A stretch of DNA of 12,233 nt from Bacteroidales bacterium (GTDB lineage: Bacteria > Bacteroidota > Bacteroidia > Bacteroidales > P3): assembly GCA_023227645.1 (NCBI GenBank), contig JALNVJ010000029.1:1-12233 (forward strand), read 5' to 3'. Under the pieces are notes generated by a model. That model did no database searches. It saw only the letters and a list, made by a program, of their open reading frames with translations, and was not told where the DNA came from. The translations under genes were made by a program, and so were the position numbers. Shown piece after piece: positions 6,689 to 12,233 of this stretch (its first letter is position 1; every line of letters starts with the position of its first letter).

Positions 6689-6738
6689 CTCTACTTTTGT
6701 GACGTAATAAATTTAAAAAAATATTAAACATTAAAATC

Positions 6739-7398
6739 ATGGACATTTTAAACACTATCAATTGGCGTTACTCAACCAAAGAGTTTGACACAACAAAAAA
6801 GATCAATAAAGAAGATTTTTCCAAAATAAAAGCTTTATTGCGCATGAGTCCCTCAAGTACTAATATTCAGCCTTGGCATTTTGTAATTGCGAGTACTGAA
6901 GCCGGCAAAAAGAGAATCACCAAAGGAACACAAGGTTTTTTTCAGTTTAATGAACAAAAGGTAATGGATGCCTCACATGTAGTGGTGTTTTGCGCCCGAA
7001 CAGATACAAATGAAGAATACATGAAGCACCTGATGGAAGTAGAAGACAAAGATGGACGTTACCCCAATGATGATATTAAACAAATGATATTTGGTGCTCG
7101 AAATCTGTTTGCCAATATGCACCGCTACGATTTGAAAGATTTACAGCACTGGATGGAGAAACAAGTGTATCTAAACATGGGCAATCTTTTATTGGGTGTT
7201 GCAAGCTTAGGCATCGATGCACTACCCATGGAAGGACTTGAGATGAAACAAATTGATGAAGAGTTTGGTTTGAGAGAAAAAGGATTTACAGCCGTTGGAG
7301 TTATTTCGTTGGGATACCGAAAAGAAAGCGACTTTAATATGCCTTCCAAAACACCAAAATCGAGATTACCCGAAGAAGAAATAATAACTTTACTTTAA
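6739..7398 (+). CDS. nfsB: Oxygen-insensitive NAD(P)H nitroreductase, NfsB-like
   Basis: The product has 219 residues, against 217 for E. coli NfsB, and aligns along its whole length. It is an FMN enzyme that reduces nitroaromatics and quinones by two-electron steps, using NAD(P)H, in the cytoplasm as a dimer. FMN-binding residues are in the expected places: Arg10, Ser12 and Lys14 in WRYSTKEFD; SPSSTNIQPWHF at about 37-48; and Lys207/Arg209 in KSRLPEE near the C-terminus. Also shared are DASHVVVFCART, ANMHRYDLKD, WMEKQVYLNMGN, LLGVASLGIDALPMEG and FGLREKGFTAVGV. The gene stands alone, between two 46-bp direct repeats; the upstream one (R1) supplies a perfect promoter with a leader of about 70 nt. 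In vivo substrate unknown. The symbol marks homology, not proven function. Confidence 0.9.
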   Translation: MDILNTINWRYSTKEFDTTKKINKEDFSKIKALLRMSPSSTNIQPWHFVIASTEAGKKRITKGTQGFFQFNEQKVMDASHVVVFCARTDTNEEYMKHLMEVEDKDGRYPNDDIKQMIFGARNLFANMHRYDLKDLQHWMEKQVYLNMGNLLLGVASLGIDALPMEGLEMKQIDEEFGLREKGFTAVGVISLGYRKESDFNMPSKTPKSRLPEEEIITLL

Positions 7399-7402
7399 AT
7401 AA

Positions 7403-7561
7403 AACCATAAAAGCTATATATTTAACAAGTGTAATTTTGGATATTGTCATTATGAGTTCTGCCTGAAATACGGCACAACAGAAGCAAATGTAAATTCATC
7501 AACCGAAAACTTAGCCATCGACTACACCTATATGATCATTTTAGATTACGAAATGGAGTGA
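7403..7561 (+). pseudogene. Possible remnant of a coding gene
   Basis: One frame is open for about 52 codons and ends at TGA 7559-7561, but it has no suitable start. Its last part reads KYGTTEANVNSSTENLAID then YTYMIILDYEME, which looks more protein-like than random AT-rich sequence. It could be the decayed 3' end of a gene or simply chance. No family recognised. Confidence 0.2.
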
Positions 7562-7576
7562 ATTCATTAAAAAACC

Positions 7577-7622
7577 GTTGTGAATTGCTTTCAATTTTGT
7601 ATTTTTGCGGTATAGCAACAAT
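7577..7622 (+). repeat. 46-bp CRISPR-repeat-like element R2, with embedded promoter
   Basis: The element starts GTTGTGAATTGCTTTCAA and ends GCAACAAT, and is in direct orientation to R1, 946 bp away start to start. TTG at 7578-7580 and TATTTTTG at 7600-7607 are 19 nt apart, the same register as in R1. It is closer than R1 to the Bacteroidota II-C CRISPR repeat as I remember it (GTTGTGAATTGCTTTC). A palindrome AACAATTGTT (7617-7626) overlaps its end. No protein-coding gene follows on the plus strand, only a short stretch ending in a terminator. Confidence 0.65.
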
Positions 7623-7706
7623 TGTTCAAAATCTGGTAAAGATGTCAGTGACGTTGTGAAAACATTTAAGAAGGAAGCGGGACTTAGGTTTCGCTTTCTT
7701 TTTTTT
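7613..7706 (+). ncRNA. Candidate small RNA, about 94 nt
   Basis: The perfect promoter in R2 would start transcription near 7613, and a strong intrinsic terminator ends at 7706. No reading frame of useful length lies between. Possible pairing includes AGATGT (7640-7645) with ACATTT (7662-7667), besides the terminator stem. It was compared with the anti-repeat expected of a tracrRNA (complement of GTTGTGAATTGC) and does not contain one. Not recognised as a known RNA family. Start site is inferred from the promoter only. Confidence 0.4.
7671..7706 (+). terminator. Intrinsic terminator
   Basis: AAGGAAGCG (7671-7679) pairs with CGCTTTCTT (7692-7700) over nine pairs with one G-U, around a 12-nt loop, followed by T up to 7706 (eight T in a row from 7699). 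The orientation fits the plus strand. In reverse it could also help end trkH transcription, but the minus-strand T run is poor. Confidence 0.75.
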
Positions 7707-7728
7707 GTGATATTTTACCTATCTCCTT

Positions 7729-9195
7729 TTAGTTCTTTGTCCATATTGTTTTGGAGAACATTGCTATAAAGGAGTATATCTCGAGGCGTCCTATCATCAT
7801 TAGTATCATCAATATTGTTTTTGATCCTATGTTAAGGGCGGAGTATGTTGTTTCGGGTGACATATATCCTATTACTGGTCCTATATTGGATATGCTGGCG
7901 GCCGACATTGCTATTGAGGGGATGAAATGGTTGCCAAAGAGGGTTAGGACGAATGCTCCAAAGATAAATATTATTAGATAGAGAAAGAAGAATCCAAAGA
8001 CTAGGTTATTTACTTCATCTGCTAAGACTATTTTATTGTATCTTAATGGTATAATGGCTCTTGGATGGAACATCCTTTTGAAGGAGTTGTTGGCGTATTT
8101 AAATAATATAATTATTCTGATTAGCTTTAGTCCTGTGCTGGATGAGGCGCTTGTTCCTCCAATAAACATTAAAACGAGCAATAGAGTTGAAATAAATACT
8201 CCAAATTCTTGTGCCTCTGGCAGGTAGTATCCTGTGGTTGACACAACCGACACTATGTGTAGTATTGCAATTCTAAAGCTTTTTTCGGCATCGTAGTTGT
8301 GTTGGAAATACATAAAGGCGAACAGTATGGATGTTCCTAATATTATTATTCCGAAGTATAGTTTCGATTGTTCGTCGCGGAATAGTTTTGCCCCTTTTCC
8401 TTTAAAAAACCAATACAATAACACATAGCTTATTCCTGAGAATAGCATTATTGAGGTTATTACGTATTGAGAGTAGGCTGAGTATTCTCCTATATTGATG
8501 TTGGATGTTGAAAATCCTCCTGTTGACACTGCTCCTAAGCTATGGCAGATGGCGGTGAACACGTCCATTTCTCCTAAGGATAGTAAGATGATGGATATTA
8601 TGGTTAGTCCAACGTAGATATAGACTATCTTTAGTACGGATTCTTTGATATGGGGTCTAACTTTTTCTTTGTCTATTGAAGTGAATTCGGCGTTGAAGAG
8701 GTAGTTGGATCCGTTCTTATAGTTTTTCACTAACATTATTACTATTAGGGTTAGTCCAAATCCTCCTATCCATTGGGTTAGGGCTCTCCACATTAGTATG
8801 CTTTTGGGCACTATTTCGAGGTTATCGAGTATGGTTGAGCCTGTTGTGGTTAGTCCTGAGAAGGATTCGAATAGTGCATTGATTGGGGTTTTGAAATAGG
8901 TTTGGCTTAGCAAATATGGCAGGGCTGCAATAAATGGGGATACAAACCAAACTAGTCCAACAATCATTCTTCCGTCTTTTTTGGTTAGTATTGGTGGGTA
9001 GTCTTTATTGAAATACATTAGTAAGGAACCCAATACTAATGAAAATGCTATGCTAAATGAAAATGCAAATATGGTAGATTCATTATTAATTATGGCTATT
9101 ATTAATGGTATTGCAAAGCAGAAACCAATAAAATTAATTGTTAGCCCAAGTATGTATTGGAAGATCTTATAATTAAATCTATTTCTGAAAGGCAT
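7729..9195 (-). CDS. trkH: Potassium uptake protein TrkH (membrane channel subunit)
   Basis: The product has 488 residues and is an inner-membrane K+ translocation subunit. Four M1-P-M2 repeats are recognisable by their selectivity loops: LTTTGS (115-120), VSTGGFST (223-230), VSTTGYY (318-324) and SNIGP (436-440), each with the key glycine. The segment GGTSASSSTGLKLIR (about 346-360) corresponds to the conserved GG...GGIK..R gate region, with Ser-Thr-Gly in place of the usual Gly-Gly. Length is normal for TrkH. The ATG shares its A with the TAA of trkA, so the two are translationally coupled. It should assemble as a dimer with a TrkA ring controlled by nucleotide binding. With the antiporter upstream, the window has two cation systems, but they are not in one operon. 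Confidence 0.95.
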   Translation of the reverse strand: MPFRNRFNYKIFQYILGLTINFIGFCFAIPLIIAIINNESTIFAFSFSIAFSLVLGSLLMYFNKDYPPILTKKDGRMIVGLVWFVSPFIAALPYLLSQTYFKTPINALFESFSGLTTTGSTILDNLEIVPKSILMWRALTQWIGGFGLTLIVIMLVKNYKNGSNYLFNAEFTSIDKEKVRPHIKESVLKIVYIYVGLTIISIILLSLGEMDVFTAICHSLGAVSTGGFSTSNINIGEYSAYSQYVITSIMLFSGISYVLLYWFFKGKGAKLFRDEQSKLYFGIIILGTSILFAFMYFQHNYDAEKSFRIAILHIVSVVSTTGYYLPEAQEFGVFISTLLLVLMFIGGTSASSSTGLKLIRIIILFKYANNSFKRMFHPRAIIPLRYNKIVLADEVNNLVFGFFFLYLIIFIFGAFVLTLFGNHFIPSIAMSAASISNIGPVIGYMSPETTYSALNIGSKTILMILMMIGRLEIYSFIAMFSKTIWTKN

Positions 9196-10535
9196 TAACT
9201 TAGTAGTTTAATAAATTTATGTGCTGATTCGGGGATAGAAAATGCTACAACTTTATCGTTGGCTTCAATTTGGGTTTCTCCAGTTGCAATAATTGCTTTT
9301 CCATTTCTCACCAATCCTCCTATATTCACTCCTTCTGGGAATTTAATATTCTTTAATTGTTTCTTGGTTATTGAGGAGTCTTTTTTGGCTACAACTTCTA
9401 TTACCTCTGCTTCAATTCCCGATAGCCATTTTGATGTTGAGACTTCTTCTCCAAGGGTAAAACGAGTGATATAGCTGGCGGTTATTAGTTTCTTATTGAT
9501 AATTGTGTCTATGCCTATATCTTGAGAAACATCAATATAGCTAAGGTTTTCTACAAGTGCTATTGTCTTTTTCACTCCCTGACGATGAGCATAGAGGCAG
9601 GCTATAATATTTGTTTCTGTTGATTGTGTTAGTGAAATAAAGGCATCTGCTTCGTTTATTCCTTCATCTTGAAGCAGAGAAATATCGCTACCATTACCAT
9701 TTATTATCATCACATCATCAAACTCATTTGCTAAGCGATTACAACGGTCTATGTTTTGTTCAATTATCTTAACATTAATTTTATCATGCAGATTAATTGC
9801 TGCCCTTCTTCCTATTCTTCCTCCCCCAACAATTATTGCATTCTTTATGCTATGGTCTTCTTTGCCTCCAAGCAATTTAATTTTATTTATGCAATCAGGC
9901 TTTGCAATAATATATACCAAGTCATTGATCAAATACATATCATCGCCCTTAGGTATAATTGTTCTTCCTCTCCTAATTATACATACCGTTCTTATTCCTA
10001 AATCGGGAAATTCTTTTGCAACATCAACAAAGGATTTATTAACCACTAAGGCTTTTTGATCAATCCTTAGCATATAAATACATAGTAAACCATTAGAAAA
10101 ATCGAAGAGTTCAATTGCAACATTTCTTGTTAATATATTGGATATCTCTTTTGCTGCAATTTTTTCTGGACACACCAATTCATCAATACCCATTCCCTTA
10201 AACATACCTTTGTTTATATCGTTTAGGTATTCCTGTGTATTAACTCGGGCTATGGTTCTTTTGGCACCCAATCGTTTGCCAAGCATACATGTTATTATAT
10301 TAATACTCTCTTCATGAAGTACAGAAATTAGCAAATCAGCATTTTCAACATTAGCATCACGTAATGTTTGAAGTGATGTTGAATTGCCTGCAATTGTAAG
10401 TAGATCTGAATCGGCTTCAAGCATTTTTAGTAGTTCGGAGTTGGGGTCAACAACTGTAATATTATGTTTAACCTTAGAAAGAGAGCGAGCTAAATGAAAG
10501 CCCACTTCACCATCACCTGCAATAACAATATTCAT
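9195..10535 (-). CDS. trkA: Trk potassium transporter regulatory subunit TrkA
   Basis: The product has 446 residues, close to the usual 450-460. It is the cytoplasmic NAD(H)/ATP-binding subunit that gates TrkH. It is a double RCK protein: RCK_N 1 with GDGEVG (7-12) and acidic Asp30 at the end of the second strand; RCK_C 1 about 140-220; RCK_N 2 with GGGRIG (237-242) and Glu259; RCK_C 2 about 365-446 (including EVIEVVAKKDSS and NDKVVAFS). Start ATG is at 10535, with a TAACTTTG box about 50 nt upstream. It is first of the two-gene trkA-trkH operon and is divergent from kbl. Confidence 0.95.
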   Translation of the reverse strand: MNIVIAGDGEVGFHLARSLSKVKHNITVVDPNSELLKMLEADSDLLTIAGNSTSLQTLRDANVENADLLISVLHEESINIITCMLGKRLGAKRTIARVNTQEYLNDINKGMFKGMGIDELVCPEKIAAKEISNILTRNVAIELFDFSNGLLCIYMLRIDQKALVVNKSFVDVAKEFPDLGIRTVCIIRRGRTIIPKGDDMYLINDLVYIIAKPDCINKIKLLGGKEDHSIKNAIIVGGGRIGRRAAINLHDKINVKIIEQNIDRCNRLANEFDDVMIINGNGSDISLLQDEGINEADAFISLTQSTETNIIACLYAHRQGVKKTIALVENLSYIDVSQDIGIDTIINKKLITASYITRFTLGEEVSTSKWLSGIEAEVIEVVAKKDSSITKKQLKNIKFPEGVNIGGLVRNGKAIIATGETQIEANDKVVAFSIPESAHKFIKLLS

Positions 10536-10584
10536 AATGACATATTAGCATTAATAAAACAAAAAAATAGATAGTTTTTCACGG

Positions 10585-10592
10585 CAAAGTTA
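10585..10592 (-). promoter_or_regulatory. trkA: -7 box of the trkA-trkH promoter
   Basis: Read on the minus strand this is TAACTTTG, matching TAnnTTTG. The triplet 19 nt upstream is CTG, one change from the TTG consensus. It is only 11 bp from the divergent kbl -7 box, so both promoters overlap. Confidence 0.5.
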
Positions 10593-10603
10593 ATATATTT
10601 TTT

Positions 10604-10611
10604 TAAATTTG
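10604..10611 (+). promoter_or_regulatory. kbl: -7 box of the kbl-tdh promoter
   Basis: TAAATTTG matches TAnnTTTG. It predicts a leader of about 65-70 nt before the kbl ATG at 10686. No TTG is found 19 nt upstream; that position lies inside the divergent trkA -7 region. Confidence 0.5.
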
Positions 10612-10685
10612 CAGATTATTACGATGAGAAAACTACTTATCGCAAAGGCTTGAAAATTATTAATATTAACAAATAACAAATTACT

Positions 10686-11882
10686 ATGTACGAAAAGTTT
10701 CAAAATTTCCTACAATCAGAAATATCAGGAATTAAAGACGCTGGTCTTTACAAGAAAGAAAGAATTATTATAACTCCTCAATCCTCAGCAATCAAAACAG
10801 CTGAAGCAGGTGAGGTTTTAAATTTCTGTGCCAACAATTACTTAGGCTTATCAGATAACCAAGAGCTGATTGATGCGGCTAAGAAAGCAATGGACGAAAG
10901 AGGGTTTGGTATGAGCTCTGTTCGTTTTATTTGCGGAACACAAGACCTACACAAAGAATTAGAACAAACTATTTCTAAATTCTTTGGCACTGAAGACACT
11001 ATCCTTTATGCTGCTTGTTTTGATGCTAATGGTGGTGTTTTTGAACCATTATTGGGTGAAGAAGATGCAATTATATCAGATTCCCTAAACCATGCTTCAA
11101 TTATTGATGGAGTTCGTTTATGTAAGGCAAAACGTTTCCGTTATGCTAATGCTGATATGGCTGATCTTGAAAAACAATTGATTGATGCTAAGGATTGTCG
11201 TTTTAGATTAATTGTTACTGACGGAGTTTTCTCTATGGACGGAAATGTTGCACCTCTCGACAAAATTCATGCTCTTGCTCAAAAATATGATGCAATGGTT
11301 ATGGTTGATGAGTCGCATTCAGCAGGAGTTTGTGGAAGAACAGGTCGTGGAACTTCAGAACAATTTAACCTTATTGGCAAGGTAGAAATCATTACTGGTA
11401 CATTAGGAAAAGCATTTGGTGGAGCAATAGGTGGGTTTACTACAGGAAAGAAAGAGATTATTGAAATGTTACGTCAACGTTCTCGTCCTTATCTTTTCTC
11501 AAATTCAATTCCTCCAATGATTGCAGCTGCTGGAATTGCAACTTTTAACTTAATTGACAAAACAAATACCCTACAAGATAAGCTACATTCTAACACTGAA
11601 TATTTTGTTGAAAGAATGAAAAAAGCTGGTTTTGACATCAAACCAACACAATCTGCAATATGTGCTGTTATGCTATATGATGCAAAACTATCACAAGAAG
11701 TTGCTGCTCGCTTACAAGATGAAGGAATTTTCGTTACCGGTTTCTATTATCCAGTTGTTCCAAAAGGACAAGCAAGAATACGTGTTCAAGTTTCCGCAGG
11801 CCATGATATTGCACAACTAGATAAATGTATTGCAGCCTTTACGAGAGTTGGAAAAGAATTAGGAGTATTGAAGGAAAAATAA
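10686..11882 (+). CDS. kbl: Glycine C-acetyltransferase (2-amino-3-ketobutyrate CoA ligase)
   Basis: The product has 398 residues, the same size as E. coli Kbl. This PLP enzyme cleaves 2-amino-3-oxobutyrate with CoA to glycine and acetyl-CoA, the second step of threonine breakdown. Family features are NFCANNYLGLS (46-56), GFGMSSVRFICGTQDLHKELE (about 73-93), SDSLNHASIIDG (131-142), VTDGVFSMDGNVAPL (about 177-191), VDESHSAGVCGRTGRG (207-222) and the PLP lysine Lys242 in TGTLGKAFGG. Within the alpha-oxoamine synthase family (KBL, BioF, ALAS, SPT) the FSMDG and CGTQ..HKELE wording plus the neighbouring tdh favour KBL over BioF. The tdh gene follows after 18 nt, forming an operon. Codon use (many GGT, GTT, GCT) differs from the ATA/CTA-rich antiporter gene and suggests good expression. 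Confidence 0.95.
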   Translation: MYEKFQNFLQSEISGIKDAGLYKKERIIITPQSSAIKTAEAGEVLNFCANNYLGLSDNQELIDAAKKAMDERGFGMSSVRFICGTQDLHKELEQTISKFFGTEDTILYAACFDANGGVFEPLLGEEDAIISDSLNHASIIDGVRLCKAKRFRYANADMADLEKQLIDAKDCRFRLIVTDGVFSMDGNVAPLDKIHALAQKYDAMVMVDESHSAGVCGRTGRGTSEQFNLIGKVEIITGTLGKAFGGAIGGFTTGKKEIIEMLRQRSRPYLFSNSIPPMIAAAGIATFNLIDKTNTLQDKLHSNTEYFVERMKKAGFDIKPTQSAICAVMLYDAKLSQEVAARLQDEGIFVTGFYYPVVPKGQARIRVQVSAGHDIAQLDKCIAAFTRVGKELGVLKEK

Positions 11883-11900
11883 TAAGACAAAATAATAAGA

Positions 11901-12233
11901 ATGAAAAATATTTTAGTTTTAGGTTCAGGTGGACAAATAGGTTCAGAACTAACAATGCGACTAAGAGAAGTTTACGGACAAAATAATGTTGTTGCAACCG
12001 ATATTAGGCTTCCTCTTTCAGATGAGATAATGCAATCAGGTCCTGTGGAACAATGCGATGCAACCAAGGCTAACGAAATTGCAGAAATAGTTAAGAAATA
12101 TAAGATTGATACTATTTATAATTTGGTAGCAATATTATCTGCAACTGCTGAAAACAATCCACTTCTTGGTTGGAATATTGGAATGGGTGCTATTCTTAAT
12201 TGTTTGGAAGTATCAAGAGAATTCAATTGTGGG
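11901..12233 (+). CDS. tdh: L-threonine 3-dehydrogenase, epimerase-like type (3' end outside window)
   Basis: The frame from ATG 11901 is open to the window end, 111 codons. The protein begins MKNILVLGSGGQIGSELTMRL, a Rossmann fold with GSGGQIG at residues 8-14 and Asp34 (VVATDIR) for NAD. It continues with IYNLVAILSATAENNPLLGW, a segment characteristic of the short-chain (NAD-dependent epimerase-like) threonine dehydrogenases found in Bacteroidota, unlike the zinc enzyme of E. coli. It would oxidise threonine to 2-amino-3-oxobutyrate, the substrate of the kbl product 18 nt upstream. The catalytic Tyr-Lys pair lies beyond the window. Confidence 0.9.
   Translation, partial: MKNILVLGSGGQIGSELTMRLREVYGQNNVVATDIRLPLSDEIMQSGPVEQCDATKANEIAEIVKKYKIDTIYNLVAILSATAENNPLLGWNIGMGAILNCLEVSREFNCG

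Larger units (their letters stand above)
6368..6738. other. Non-coding stretch between antiporter and nitroreductase genes
   Basis: These 371 bases hold no convincing gene. In order they contain a weak AT-rich inverted repeat just after the antiporter stop, the 21-bp triplicate repeat (6438-6500), an unremarkable stretch (6541-6630), the 46-bp CRISPR-repeat-like promoter element (6631-6676), a 10-bp palindrome (6679-6688) and the leader of the nitroreductase mRNA. Confidence 0.6.
7399..7728. other. Non-coding stretch between nitroreductase and trkH
   Basis: These 330 bases hold no complete gene. They contain an open frame without a start codon that may be a gene remnant (about 7403-7561), the second 46-bp element (7577-7622), a candidate small RNA (about 7613-7706) and its terminator. 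The trkH gene ends convergently at 7729. Confidence 0.6.

Noticed and set aside
6621..6705. An integron attC site flanking a nitroreductase cassette
   Set aside because: GCGTT and CAAC strings suggested it, but no proper GTTRRRY/RYYYAAC core pair with the right spacing is found, and there is no integrase.
6631..7622. A CRISPR array
   Set aside because: Only two repeat-like elements 946 bp apart, with a gene between them, only 36/46 alike and with no spacers or cas genes. Listed as solitary repeat-like promoters instead.
7613..7706. A tracrRNA
   Set aside because: No stretch complementary to the start of the repeat (GTTGTGAATTGC) is present in the predicted transcript on this strand, and no cas9 is in the window.
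9751..10059. Plus-strand frames of 102 and 81 codons opposite trkA
   Set aside because: Shadows of trkA; hydrophobic composition is explained by reverse-complement codon bias.

Overview
The window looks like chromosomal DNA from an AT-rich member of the Bacteroidota, probably Bacteroidales-like. The grounds are a secreted protein with a type IX secretion (Por) sorting tail, lipoproteins with relaxed lipoboxes, and promoter boxes of the Bacteroidota form TAnnTTTG, sometimes with TTG 19 nt upstream. A threonine dehydrogenase of the epimerase-like type and AT-rich coding sequence without strong Shine-Dalgarno sites point the same way. No transposase, integrase, phage, tRNA, rRNA or cas gene is visible.

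Layout. 1-450 (+): 3' end of a family 2 glycosyltransferase gene. 2889-488 (-): a tight three-gene operon encoding a DUF2271-like protein with a T9SS tail, a small lipoprotein and a predicted outer-membrane beta-barrel. Divergent from it, 3006-3284 (+) encodes an exported lipoprotein with two [4Fe-4S] cluster motifs. 3350-5062 (+): dnaX (DNA polymerase III tau/gamma), with an A10G slippery run that would give a short gamma form. 5111-6367 (+): a cation:proton antiporter. 6368-6738: non-coding, with a 21-bp triplicate repeat and the first of two 46-bp promoter elements resembling type II-C CRISPR repeats. 6739-7398 (+): an NfsB-like nitroreductase. 7399-7728: non-coding, with a possible gene remnant, the second 46-bp element and a candidate small RNA ending in an intrinsic terminator. 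10535-7729 (-): trkA-trkH, a potassium uptake operon overlapping by one base. 10686-12233 (+): kbl and the start of tdh, which convert threonine to glycine and acetyl-CoA, divergent from trkA.

Most genes are housekeeping: clamp loader, ion homeostasis, threonine catabolism and nitroreduction. Three things stand out. (1) The divergent cluster at 0.5-3.3 kb combines an exported ferredoxin-like lipoprotein, a barrel, a lipoprotein and a T9SS-secreted DUF2271 protein, and might be an envelope redox module. (2) In dnaX, both shifted frames stop within three codons of the A10G run. (3) Two solitary 46-bp direct repeats, 36/46 identical, each contain a perfect Bacteroidota promoter; one precedes the nitroreductase gene and the other a putative small RNA.
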